The notes under the pieces: model-generated
What the model saw: only the letters and a program-made list of their open reading frames with translations
Database searches by the model: none
What the model was told of the DNA's origin: nothing
Translations under genes and position numbers: made by a program
Part shown: positions 36,954 to 47,345 of the stretch, piece after piece
Numbering within the stretch: position 1 is the first letter of the stretch
Layout: each line of letters opens with the position of its first letter
NCBI GenBank assembly: GCA_032622095.1
Contig: CP136069.1
Location: 159,455,043-159,519,042 of the forward strand
Direction of reading: 5' to 3'
DNA from: Siphonodentalium dalli
Lineage: Eukaryota; Mollusca; Scaphopoda; Gadilida; Siphonodentaliidae
DNA length: 64,000 bases

Positions 36954-39950
36954 CGAGAGTTATCTGCAGATAAACATACTACAGATGAACTGTTCTTAGT
37001 CAGGGGTCGCACGTGTTGGGGGGGGGTCCGTCTGGAATAGTTGGTCGTGTATACGTGAGCTTATCAACTGATAAACCTGGATAAACTGATAACAATTTCT
37101 CTATTAGAGCCTATGTTATGTTGGGATGGTACATCCATATGGGCATAATCCAAATAAATCAGTCGTTACCTATATACCCTATACAATTACACTGCCCCTT
37201 CCATCACCGTCCTGAAATTGCAGTGAATCATTCACCAAAAGACTAATACCCGATAGCCTATTCCAGCTGATATACCATAATGTAACCATATGCATGTGTT
37301 TGGCGTTATAACATTATAATTACTTTTTCTATTGCAGAATGTTTCGTTTTTTTCTTCCCAGCATGATGTTCGTGAAATAATTGTTTCCGTTTGTTAACAA
37401 GATGCCAACTGAACAAGAGGTTGATAGAGATCCCCGAGCCTAGCTAGGCCTATGCCTCATATCCTGACGCAGCTTTCAGGAATAATAATTTTATAATAAA
37501 TAAACTTACCGTACTAATTGCAGAGAATATGGTGTATTCCTAAGCTTGATGTAGATTTATTCGTAAACCATTCCATACATTCATTTAATATGATTTAAAA
37601 AGAGGCCACCGAATCAAATGCTAGCTAAATTAAATGACGTCGTCCGAGAGACAACATCATGTCTGCATGCCAGTGATCGCTACATTGTGGCAATGAGAAT
37701 ACATTGTGGCAAACACGTGACGCTGAAATAGATGGTTGTTAAGGGGGAGACGCACGTTTTGCATAAATCACAGTAAACCCCGCTAGAAATGGCAAGTGAT
37801 TTTCAACAAAGAATTTCTCTGGATCTATCTGGTGAAAAATGTTGAATTTTACATATGATAATTTTCATTATAAATAGAATCATAGCAATTATAAAGAGAC
37901 AATAACAATAATGAATATTTTAATACATTTGAGAGGATGGAAATATTTGTTTCGTTTCTGTCCCTTTAGGTACCGAGAACTGGCAGAAAAATTTATAATT
38001 TCAAACAATATGTCAACCATCAAATAGCTTATTGTCTTGACTCCATGGGAGGAGGCTTCATTTGTATCATAATGTTGAGTTAGCTTTTTAATTGCATATA
38101 ATAGCATCATACCCCATGTATTATAATGAAGAATAAAGCAGTCACAAATATGCCAGCCCAATGAAAACAAATGTTCAAATGTGGTGCTGTCCACTCAAGC
38201 AGGGAGCAATCAACAGAAATTAGGCCACAGTGTTAAGAGATATGGTGGTCAGATTTAACTTGGTTATGAACCCATGACCCAGAACTCAACTGAGCCCAAT
38301 TTTTCAATGTCCAACAAGCATGGCATGAAAATTCTCAATAATAAAAAATTATTTATGGTAGTTGTCTTTCTGAATGAAAATAATCATTTAATTTCATGAA
38401 TCAAGAAAAATTAAGTCTCCTCTCATGATCTTCAGATATGATATCATGTATATATGAAATGCACTTTCGAAAAAAAATCTGTCTTACAGTAGTTCTCGGT
38501 ACCTGAACACAGTGAAATTTTAAAGATTTTTCATGCCATAAAAGTAAAGTAAATGAGATTATAATAACCAAATATCCAATGGTTCTTATGTATGGTACCA
38601 ATTAATCTCTTGTACAAAATTTCACAAAGATATTCCTGATAGATTTAGAGAAAATACATTTTGAAATACCAGGAAATTTTGGCAAAACGTGCGTCTGACC
38701 CTTAAACCTGGAAAATCCAGCAACGTTATTTCAAACCTGCGACTTGCAATGGGGTCGGAATGTGAATGTGCGCATTGTGATGATGTGCGAAATGATTCAT
38801 AAATCTATAGCAATAGCATCATTCACAATATCATTACATACGCGAGTGCACGATAATAATAAAAAGATTTTCACTTAAAGTGATGTGAAACACTCCATAT
38901 GGTGATCAAATTAAAATGGCGAATAATCTTGTTCAAAGTAGTAATTTTTACAAATAGTATATCCAAATTGACAACACACACGGTCATATACGGTCTTATA
39001 TAGGAATTATATGCAGTGACTCTTGACGGTGAAATCGTTTTCGTTAGTTTGACGTCGACAGATGCGTCCCGAATCGAGTAGTAAATATTTACAATTGAGC
39101 TGAGTCCACCCCTGTAAGTAGGCTACATATACATAGAGGATCTATAACGAGTTTTGTCAGTATATCAGCTGCTATGAAATGATTTTTAATGAAATATACC
39201 ACGCGGGACAATCATAACTTTCACGATGGTGAGTATATTTCCCTCAAACTTGTAATGCCACAAATTTAGTTATTGACAAACTATTTATTTCGAAAATCGT
39301 GCCAGAATTATGATTAAAAAAAAGATCAATATAGATGTACTTTTACAGATAATTTGTATATGACCTATCTGAAAAGCTCAAATTCATATATGTCAGTTAC
39401 ATGAATTATATATACTACAACATGAACATATCTTAAACCATAAAAACTTTCACATTTAACATTTTGATAAGTAGTGCCTATACAGTCAGCATATAGGCCT
39501 ACTCTCGGGGGCTCCAAAATAATGGGAGAAAATGTTTTAAGAATGCTTCTATTAGGCCTATGTAATAGGTATGCACTTGACTCTTGGTAGGTGGTTTGAG
39601 TTCACCATCAGTTAATATTGAGGGATGGCACCAAGGGATTTCAAATGTCAATCCATCAGCATACCCTACAGGCTACAGCCCACATTTATTGGAGAATTGT
39701 TTTGAAACTGTACAGTCTTGTTGGTACATGAAAAGTAGGCATGCTTCTATTATCATGATACGGAACATTCATCGGATAAGATCAAGAAAACTGATTAAAA
39801 TAGTCATTTGAAGCAGTTTGGAGGGGGTGGATCCCTATCCCAGAATCCGAAAAAAAACAAGTATAGGGTGGTGGGTACCCATAGTGCGGAACAAATAAAA
39901 AAAGCGCCTAGTGTCCGGAAAAAGTTTCCTGACACCCCCCCCCTCCCCCG
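36954..39950. other. Non-coding left part of the pogo-like element
   Basis: No ORF with recognisable domains. A potential leader exon ends at CCACCCCT|GTAAGT (39111), downstream of a CRE-like TGACGTCGA (39050), and ATG|GTGAGT lies at 39224. Either could splice to the transposase acceptor at 39992. The rest is AT-rich without recognisable repeats. Confidence 0.3.
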
Positions 39951-39995
39951 GGGGTCCATTGCGTTTTTTACTTCGATAATATTTCTTTCCAGAAA

Positions 39996-41672
39996 ATGCC
40001 CAAAAAATCAAAACACCTCTATGGCAACTACGACGAAAAACTTCTCGAGGAGGCAGTTGCTAATGTTAAGGGTGGTACGATGTCGTTGAGGAAAGCTTCC
40101 AAAGTCTTTGGTATTCCCAGATCGACGGTATCAGACCACGTCCTGGGGAAGATTACTCATCGCCCTGGACGGCCCCAGATTATACCAGAATCAATCGAGA
40201 AACAAATAGTAAGGAGCACTCTGAATGCAGCGGACATAGGTCTTGGTCTCAGCAGATGTGGGCTGATGCAGAAAGCTGGGAGAGTTTGCAAGCGATTGAG
40301 TTTAAAAACTCCCTTCAAGAAGGGGATCCCTGGAAAAGCATGGCTAGCCGGCCTCAAGCATCGTCACCCCGAGCTTTCCTTGAGGAAACCTTCCAAGCTT
40401 TCCGCGGCGAGGTGTCTCTTGGACAAACCTGCAGTGACTGATTATTTCGGAAAATTGCAGGACATTTCCGACGGAATTCGCGCCGAACACACGTGGAACA
40501 TGGACGAGAAGGGGGTCCGACTTGAACACAAACCACAGAAAGTTTTGGCAAGAAAGGGTTCTAAAACTGTTGCCGGTCGTGTGAGCGACAGTAGAGAAAA
40601 TATTACAATAGTTGCATGTATAAGCGGAGATGGTAGGAAACTACCCCCACTGTTTGTCGTCAAAGGAAAAACAGAGAGATGTCTCCATGCATACAACACT
40701 GACGAGGGACCCGAGGGGTCTTTGTGGACCTATCAGTCAAACGGTTGGATGGAGGATGTGCTAGGTGAAAGCTGGTTCGCTGATGTTTTTCTCAAACACT
40801 GTGGTCCACATAGACCGCAGTTGCTGATCCTGGATCAACACAAGACCCATGAAGTAACAGGGCTTCTGGAAAAAGCAAGGGCCAACGACATAAAAATTCT
40901 TGCTATGCCTGCCCACAGCAGTCACATCCTTCAACCTTTGGACAAAGGAGTGTTTGGGCCCCTTGAGAAATATTACAATAATATTTGCTCTGCCTACACG
41001 AGCAGTTCGGGTAGGATAATAACAAAATGTATCTGGCCCAAATTGTTCAAAGAATCATGGTTTCTAGCAACAACAGTTGAAAACATTAAAAGTGGTTTCA
41101 GGATGACAGGAATCGTTCCATTCAACCCGCATGTGATATCTGAAAATGCATGTGTTAGGCCTAATGAACCAGTGACATCAGATGATGAACGTCCAGGACC
41201 ATCAGGTGACGGACTACCAGGGATATCAGCAATGCCGGGACCAGCTTTAACTTCCACGTGTGCAGCTGAGCCGCAAATTCCGGAACCGGGAATAATGTCT
41301 GAATTGAACAACGTTTTGGAAATCGACGACTTCGATCTGTTTCCAGAAAATTGCAGCACCACCACCGTCGTCGATCTGCCCCAACTCCCCCATCTGGGTG
41401 ATGGAGAATCGATCAACCTCACGTTGGACTGGAATGCGGAGGTGACAGACATATTTGCACCGAGTGAACAGTTAAGTGGAATAAGGTCAGTGGCTAGGAG
41501 CCGCATCCTCACCAGTGAGGATATCATCACAGAAAAGCGCCGAAAGGATGCAGAAAAGGAAGAAAAAAAACAGAAGGCTGCTGAACGCAAAAAAGTTAAA
41601 GAAGAGAAACAAAAGGCAAAAATGTTGACTACTCTACTGGAAAGATTGATTGCACAATCTAATGCACACTAG
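39996..41672 (+). CDS. Pogo-like transposase, DD35D
   Basis: 558 aa, uninterrupted. It catalyses cut-and-paste movement of the element. Residues 14-55 form a pipsqueak-type helix-turn-helix (SLRKASKVFGIPRSTVSDHV) for end recognition. Residues 105-150 resemble the CENP-B/Tc5-type second DNA-binding domain (FKKGIPGKAWLAGLKHRHP). The DDE_1 nuclease follows, with metal-binding D170 (TWNMDEKG), D280 (LLILDQHKTH) and D316 (HILQPLDKGVFGPL); the last two are separated by 35 residues. The C-terminal 45 residues are Lys/Glu-rich (EKRRKDAEKEEKKQKAAERK), probably a coiled coil with nuclear-localisation character. The start is the first ATG after acceptor TTTCTTTCCAG at 39982-39992. Length is normal for pogo/Tigger proteins and all key residues are present, so activity is plausible. 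Confidence 0.93.
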   Translation: MPKKSKHLYGNYDEKLLEEAVANVKGGTMSLRKASKVFGIPRSTVSDHVLGKITHRPGRPQIIPESIEKQIVRSTLNAADIGLGLSRCGLMQKAGRVCKRLSLKTPFKKGIPGKAWLAGLKHRHPELSLRKPSKLSAARCLLDKPAVTDYFGKLQDISDGIRAEHTWNMDEKGVRLEHKPQKVLARKGSKTVAGRVSDSRENITIVACISGDGRKLPPLFVVKGKTERCLHAYNTDEGPEGSLWTYQSNGWMEDVLGESWFADVFLKHCGPHRPQLLILDQHKTHEVTGLLEKARANDIKILAMPAHSSHILQPLDKGVFGPLEKYYNNICSAYTSSSGRIITKCIWPKLFKESWFLATTVENIKSGFRMTGIVPFNPHVISENACVRPNEPVTSDDERPGPSGDGLPGISAMPGPALTSTCAAEPQIPEPGIMSELNNVLEIDDFDLFPENCSTTTVVDLPQLPHLGDGESINLTLDWNAEVTDIFAPSEQLSGIRSVARSRILTSEDIITEKRRKDAEKEEKKQKAAERKKVKEEKQKAKMLTTLLERLIAQSNAH

Positions 41673-42161
41673 TTGCTAAGTTTTATGTATACATTCATTA
41701 ATCCATAATGCATCCATAAAGATACATTCAACCCCACTATGATTTCATATTTCCTTCCTATTTCCTTCCTTATTTACATGTAGCATCATTGAAGTAAAAA
41801 CGAAACGACAACGACGATCTATAGGCCTACATATCGCATTCTATAACGTCTATTATATATATAGCCATTTCCAAACCTCTCATATACATATGTGAGGCTA
41901 TAAAAACTTTAGAAGTTTTACTAGTCTATAGTTCTCCTGCTTATTCAAGATTTATAACAATATTTAGTATTCGACTTTTCTAATAATCTGAAAATTGTGA
42001 AGATTTCTAGATTGAATTGTCCTAGACCCAATGGAATTCGGAATAAACAAATTTGGAGAAAAAAATCCCTACCTACCCTAATTATTTTTCACCATATAAC
42101 CCTAAATACAGGTATATTATTATTATTTTTTTTTAATAAATTGCAATATCCATATTTACAG

Positions 42162-42542
42162 ATGAATTCCATCATCATCAAAGGCGTGTGGGCGGTAGGC
42201 ATGCACCACTATGGCCCGACAAGCCTTAGGGTTGGATGCCGTTATACTATAGAGCGGGACCCGGGAAACAGATATGACGAGAATGCGATAAAAATTAAAG
42301 AGTATCCAGAAGGGCAGGTGCGAGGTTACATTAGACGAGAAATGGCAGGGAGGTTATCTGAAGTGATAAAGTCGGGATTGATTATCAAGGATTTGGTCTA
42401 TCTCAAGCCCACGGAAGCGCCAACCATAGGCAGACGAATGCCACAGCAGTCGTGCAACGTTGGATTTCGTGTTGCAAATAAAGATGCTACTGCCATAAGA
42501 ATAATATTGCAATCGAATTCAATCCCATTCACCATTTTATAA
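42162..42542 (+). CDS. HIRAN-domain protein carried by the transposon
   Basis: 126 aa, intact. The HIRAN domain spans residues 3-82: KGVWAVGMHHYG, then ERDPGNRYDENAIKIK with the diagnostic R-x-P-x-N-x-x-D-x-N-A-I signature, and GYIRREMAGRLSEVI. In HLTF/Rad5 helicases HIRAN binds 3'-OH ends of DNA at stalled forks; here it stands alone with a 40-residue tail. The open frame begins at 41997, but the ATG at 42162 follows acceptor CATATTTACAG exactly, so that start is preferred. It lies 490 bp downstream of the transposase on the same strand and 60 bp before the right subterminal repeats. Inference: an accessory factor acting on transposon ends or repair, or a captured host gene. Confidence 0.85.
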   Translation: MNSIIIKGVWAVGMHHYGPTSLRVGCRYTIERDPGNRYDENAIKIKEYPEGQVRGYIRREMAGRLSEVIKSGLIIKDLVYLKPTEAPTIGRRMPQQSCNVGFRVANKDATAIRIILQSNSIPFTIL

Positions 42543-42599
42543 TATCATTAATCTTGTCTTCAATATGATGATAAAGTACACTGATATTTTTAAAAAAAG

Positions 42600-42852
42600 T
42601 TCAACTGACCGAAATTACCATCACACTGACCGAAATATTGAGCATCGCGACCGGAGTTACCGTCACACACATGGGCTTGTTTACCGTTGATGTTTACGAC
42701 ATTAACCAATCAAAATGCTCGACATATACATTTTTTTGACAAGGCTAAAAGGATGACTGACTTTGTAACAACAAGCTTCCATGCGTTAAATGATTTTTCT
42801 TTTGTTATTAACGAAACACGAGGGAGGTGACCGAAATTACCAGACTTTACTC
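42600..42852. repeat. Subterminal repeats, right end of pogo-like element
   Basis: TGACCGAAATTACC at about 42607, TGACCGAAATATTG at 42627, GCGACCGGAGTTACCGTC at 42648, and the terminal copy at 42828 leading into the inverted repeat. Mirrors the left end. Confidence 0.75.
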
Positions 42853-45521
42853 TATGTATTGAAAATTTTGTAGCATTCTATCATATCTCCTCTATGTCGT
42901 CTATATTGCAGGGTGGGAATCTTTAGTTTTTCAAGTCTGTCTTCATATGGTAAATGTTTTAAAGTAGGAACTAGTTTTGTTGCTCTGCGTTGGACTTTCT
43001 CAAGTTGGGTGATGTGTTTGATCAAATATGGTTTCCATGCTGGCTGTGAATACTCTAATCTTGGTCGAACCAACCCTTTATACAGTTTCGTCATCATTTC
43101 TTCATCTAGATGTGTAAACGATCTTCTAATCATCCCCATCACTGATTGAGCGCTCTGTGCTTTTTCATTTATATGTTGTTCAAAATTTAAGTTTTTATCT
43201 GTGGTGATGCCTATGTCCTTCTCGCTGTCGACCTGCTTCAGTGTGTAGGTTGTTCCATCAACTCCCTTCAAAGTATAATTTGGAGTATATCCTTCTTTTC
43301 CAATGTTCATCATTACACATTTCTCAGGATGGAAACGAAGAAGCCATTTATCAGACCATTTTTGTAGTTCATTAAAATCTTGTTGTAGAGTTTCCATGTC
43401 GTCTGGTGTTGTTATCTCTCTGAATACTTTGGTATCGTCAGCGTACATCATGACATCAGATTTTGTTGAACTTGGCAAGTCATTTATATAGATGACAAAT
43501 AGTAGGGGTCCAAGTACGCTTCCCTGAGGAATCCCACTGATGACATTGTAGAATTTTGATTTCTCCCCATTTACAACTGCCCTTTGTCTTCTTCCACTCA
43601 GAAAATCCTTAATCCACCCTAATATGTTGCCTTTGATTCCATATGCTTCTGTTTTTCCTATCAGTCTACGATGTGGCACAGAGTCAAACGCCTTCATGAA
43701 GTCCATGTATATTACATGTGTTGCTTGATTATTTTCTATAGACTTTGTCCATCCTTCAAGTGTATTTAATAACTGTAATGTCGTTGAGCGCCCTTTTATG
43801 TATCCGAATTGATTTTTTGCTGAATAGTTTATTGTTTCTCATATGGTCCATGATCCTGTCTCTTATGACTGATTCTAGTACTTTGCAGACTACGCTCGTA
43901 AGGCTGATTGGACGATAGTTGTTAGCTTTAGTGGCTCCACCTTTCTTATATATTGCTGATATATTTGCATCCTTCCATTCGTTTGGTAACTGTCCTAGTC
44001 TGAGGCTGTTATTATAGATTATTGCTAATGGCTTGCTTAATTCTTTTGATAATTCTTTCAATATTCTTGGATGTATCCCATCTGGTCCCAGAGATTTGTT
44101 TTGATTTAGCTTCAATAGTCTGATCTGAATTCCTTCTGCTAATACTTCTAGATCCTCTAGTTCATGTTCTATTACCAGGTCTTCAATTCGTGGAATCTTT
44201 CCTTGTGGCTCATTTGTGAAGACGCTAGAAAAGAATTCTGCAAGTACATCCGCTTTCGCTGCATCTGTTGTTGTTGTTGTTCCATCTTTCTTCTCCAAGT
44301 TTGGGACACCATTTCTTGTTTTTGAGCGTCTCGCTATGTAGTCCCAGAATTTTTTAGGGTTAGTTTTCGCCTTGTCGGCAATGTCTTTCTCGTGCACTAT
44401 CTGTTTCTGTCTTGTTGCTGTCCTTACTTGATTTCTCAGGCGAGTATACTTTTTATAATTCTCTTCTGTTCTAGATTCCATGTATCTTGTCCACATTCTA
44501 TGCTTCTTCTTCACAAGCTCCCTGGTTTTTATGTCAATTGGCATTCTGTTTTTAGATTTTGTTGACTTTGTTCTCTCTGGTATATTTTTTTCAACTGTGT
44601 CTTCCAGTACTAGACAGAAGCGCTTCCACTGTTTGTTTATATCATCTTTGCAGTCCTCTAGAAATTTACTCCAGTCCATGTCAAGATCTTTCTTCATCTG
44701 TGCGTAGTTTCCAGCCGAGTAGACTTTTTTCTTTAAATTATTTATTGGTGTGTAGCACTTGAAGTTGAAGTCAATCATGGAGTGGTCACTCTTTCCCAGT
44801 GGGCTGCAAATCTTTATGTTGGTAATCATATTTTCTTCATTTGTCAGTACCAGATCTAGTGTATTTGCCCTCTGTCCTAACCTTCCTCTTGTTGGCTCTA
44901 GAATGTGTTGCGTTAAGAAGCTTTCAGTTATAGTATTGATGAAATCTTCTCCTTTCTTGTTTGTAGCTGTCTGTGCTTTCCAATCAATGGATGGATGGTT
45001 AAAATCTCCCATGAGTAGAATGTGTGAATAATCCCGATTTCTGCATATTTCCTTTATTGTTTTGTTTATTTTGTCATCATTTTCTTCTGTACTTGTGTTA
45101 GGGCTTCTATATACAACTCCTATCAGCATTTTGTCCCTTTTTTCCAGTTTAACTGTTATCCATGCAGCTTCCCTCAGTTCTTCGCTTATAATTTGTTCTT
45201 CTGCAGAGATATTCGCCTTCACATACATTAAGACTCCTCTTCCTTTGTTACTGGTTAAGTTCTTGTGGATCATGATGTAACCGTCTAAGGTATATAACGC
45301 GGGTAGGATGTCCTTGCTTTTCTTCGGCTTAACCTCTGTGATGCATATTATGTCATACTTCTCTTCTTCAACCAAGTGTCTGAGCTCATTCATTTTGTTT
45401 GACAGACTATCTGCATTTAGGGATAAAATGTGTAGTCCCTCCACACTGTGCAAATGTTTTGGTGCTTTTGGTGCATTTGGTGCAATTAACGTATTTACAG
45501 GTTTCCTCTTCTTTTTGAGGC

Positions 45522-45812
45522 CTACCTCACTTCTTTTTTCTTTACCTTCTTCAGAGTCCATGGAGGGCCCCGAACCTGATAGAACCACTCCCCATCTGAT
45601 TCATCCGTCTTCTTCTTTGCTTCTTCTAATAATTTCTTCCTGTCTTCTCTGTCCTTCTTTGATAGATCATTTGCAAAGGTGATTTTTAGTCCTTTCTCTT
45701 TCAACTTTGGTCCAGTTCTCAGTATTTTATCCTTTACAGATTCATTTTCAAATGGAAACAACCAATTAATAAGTATTTTATTAATTAGCGATGGAGTATT
45801 GTGTTGTTCCAC
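45522..45812 (-). pseudogene. ORF1 C-terminal fragment of the CR1-like LINE
   Basis: Approximately 97 codons. VKDKILRTGPKLKEKGLKIT, SKKDREDRKKLLEEAKKK and WFYQVRGPPWTLKK match the style of the C-terminal RNA-binding domain of CR1/L1-type ORF1 proteins. It ends 67 nt inside ORF2, so the two reading frames overlap. The first 20 codons may belong to the flanking host sequence, since the LINE looks 5'-truncated near here. Confidence 0.65.
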
Positions 45813-45945
45813 AGGAAGACAATATTAACATAAATGTATCGTGTTTATTAAAGTAACAATTATTCAAAATTTGCAGCAAATTTTATTCTTGTGAACTTTG
45901 GGAACTCTGTGGGGAACTTGTGGTAGCGACTTCACAATATGGTCT

Positions 45946-46297
45946 CTATCTACTTGGCGTTATATTTATATGTATTGTTCCTCCGTGTTTTCTTGCCAAA
46001 TCTTGGAATAGTTTCACATCTCCCTTCGCCTTGTATGATGTATTCTTGTTAACACTATCCTTTAAAAAGTTGTCACAATCTTCATTACTGACGGTCATGA
46101 ATCTGTTAGGAATTGGATGTGTCAAGTTCTTCGTATCTCCGTGACGATTCACTTGAAATATCCACTGTTTCCAGTTTGTTCATTTCCTGAGTCGATAATT
46201 GTTCTAATATCGAACTATCTTCCGCCAGCAACTGTAAGATATCTTCCGTAGAACGAACATTTTTTGCCGAGCTAAATACGAGTTTTGCCATGATAAA
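45946..46297 (-). pseudogene. Short gene resembling a Crypton-derived N-terminal domain, frameshifted
   Basis: From the ATG at about 46291 the first frame reads MAKLVFSSAKNVRSTEDILQ, then LEQLSTQEMNKLET, stopping near 46106. The second frame takes over with PNRFMTVSNEDCDNFLKDSV and NKNTSYKAKGDVKLFQDLAR, stopping at 45946, with AATAAA shortly downstream (about 45880). The RF-x-x-V-x-x-E-D, N-K-N-T and D-V-x-x-F spacing recalls the domain preceding Crypton-type tyrosine recombinases in many invertebrate proteins; this is a tentative match. The frame change near 46130 may be a mutation or a sequence error, or CCTAACAG may be an acceptor. The catalytic part is absent, possibly replaced by the LINE immediately downstream. 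Confidence 0.4.
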
Positions 46298-46339
46298 AGC
46301 TAGTACGGATTGCCAATTACCGGAGAGTTTCACCTGTTA

Positions 46340-46500
46340 ACGTCGCAATCGCGTATGACGTAATTTACGTTACCTTGACTTATTGGCCGCGTTTTTTACT
46401 TATTGGCCGACTTTTTGTTACTTATTGGCCGCGTTTTCAACTTATTGACCGACTTTTTGTTACTTATGACGTGGGCAGCGTTTTACTTATTACGGCCGAT
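46340..46500 (-). promoter_or_regulatory. CCAAT-box array upstream of the 46.3-kb gene
   Basis: Read on the minus strand, GGCCAATAAGT recurs three times, with a GGTCAATAAGT variant, at about 22-25-bp intervals. It alternates with AAAACGC and AAAAAGTC spacers and is followed by TGACGTAA/TTACGTCA CRE-like sites. The unit is a decaying tandem repeat containing CCAAT (NF-Y-type) sites, 70-200 bp upstream of the ATG. Promoter function is inferred. Confidence 0.45.
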
Positions 46501-46857
46501 AACGCGTAGCTAATTAATAATTAACGGAATTGCTTGAAATTAAAATTTTGGTAAATGGTTTACAGTATACACAGAAAACAGATCATGTTTGAGTTTGGTC
46601 ACAGTCCATTGATTTTTTCCCCTTTTTTCGACTAAGAAATCATAATTTTTGTGTTGTCTATATAACTTCAGGAATCTTAAATATGATCGAATCTTTTGAT
46701 AGTTGGTGTAGGCCTACTATTCACTTAAAGAACACGCATGTCATCGTTAAGTTGGAATCAAATTTTCACCAGAGTTTGACCTCTTATATATAGACAACGC
46801 CCCAAAAAAGCCACCCCATTTCAGGGACCGTGCATGGGATCAGCGACCTTATATTAC

Positions 46858-47345
46858 TTAAAGGTACTCAACCCGATAAAACTCCTCTCAATTACTATTT
46901 CAATGGCTTCGGGGGTCAAAAATATTTTATTCGAGTCGAGGAAGTCACCCATCAAAGCTCAGATTTGTTAGATATCGATTTTAGAAATCTATTATTTTTC
47001 ATTATCGGGAATTCTTTCTGGCCCAGAAGAAAGTAAAAAATTCGATATTATTACCCACTTGATTATAGAGTTATCCATCCTTGTCTGTTTGAATAGAATT
47101 TTGGCGTAATATCTCGAGCAGGTTACCAAATTGACGGCAGTTATAAGTACTCATCTCGAGAACATAAGAATTTTCAAAAATCAATATCTAATAACTCTGA
47201 GCTTTGTTTGATGGGTTCCTCGACTCGAATCAAATATTTTTTACCCCCAAAGCCAAAGAAATAGTAATATAGGACCCTCTGATCGGATTGTTGTTGTTGG
47301 AATCTGTTGAGATGGGGACCCTCTTTACGGGTTGAGTACCTTTAA
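46858..47345. mobile_element. TTAA foldback MITE, copy D
   Basis: Flanked by TTAA (46858-46861 and 47342-47345); ends AGGTACTCAACCCG and complement. Nearly the reverse complement of copy A over its whole length, including the internal CTCGAGCAGGTTACCAAATT segment, so A and D are recent relatives. Confidence 0.78.

Larger units (their letters stand above)
36464..42852 (+). mobile_element. Pogo-like DNA transposon with HIRAN cargo gene
   Basis: 6,389 bp bounded by inverted repeats: the left end GAGTAAAGTCCGGTAATTTC and the complement of the right end differ at one position over about 24 bp, flanked by TA (36462-36463 and 42853-42854). The target was the palindrome CATATG. It holds two plus-strand genes, transposase (39996-41672) and HIRAN protein (42162-42542), each with its ATG just after a good 3' splice site (TTTCTTTCCAG, CATATTTACAG), suggesting upstream non-coding leader exons. 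About 3.5 kb of non-coding DNA precedes the transposase. Intact genes, near-identical ends and an undamaged target imply recent mobility. Confidence 0.9.
36089..45588 (-). pseudogene. CR1-like ORF2: endonuclease and reverse transcriptase
   Basis: Segment 45588-43756 starts inside ORF1 and carries the endonuclease (LHILSLNADSLSNKMNELRH, ICITEVKPK, GDFNHPSIDW, SDHSMIDF), then RT finger motifs (NKSLGPDGIHPRILKEL, NNYRPISLTSVVCKVLESVI). A frameshift near 43800 breaks the QFGYIKGRS-type box. Segment 43706-42852 has MDFMKAFDSVPHRRL, SGIPQGSVLGPLLFVIYIND and the catalytic MYADDTKVF, ending DMIECYKIFNT. The pogo element interrupts here, and the last approximately 125 codons (YDPEVANILTRNSESKTRGH onward, including VVEPWNQLAEEVVNADSLNQF) continue at 36461-36089. 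Apart from the one frameshift and the insertion the ORF is intact. Confidence 0.88.
36068..45812 (-). mobile_element. CR1-like LINE interrupted by a pogo-like transposon
   Basis: Minus-strand non-LTR retrotransposon of about 3.3 kb once the 6.39-kb insert at 36464-42852 is discounted. It runs from the C-terminal part of ORF1 (5' truncated near 45.8 kb), through overlapping ORF2, to a 3' end with tandem ATAAGGTATC/ATAAGGTAT repeats (36061-36080), a hallmark style of CR1-group termini. Confidence 0.85.

Noticed and set aside
40994-41590. 198-codon minus-strand ORF
   Set aside because: Antisense shadow of the transposase, which has clear domains.
45308-45682. 124-codon plus-strand ORF
   Set aside because: Antisense shadow of the CR1-like ORF1/ORF2 overlap.
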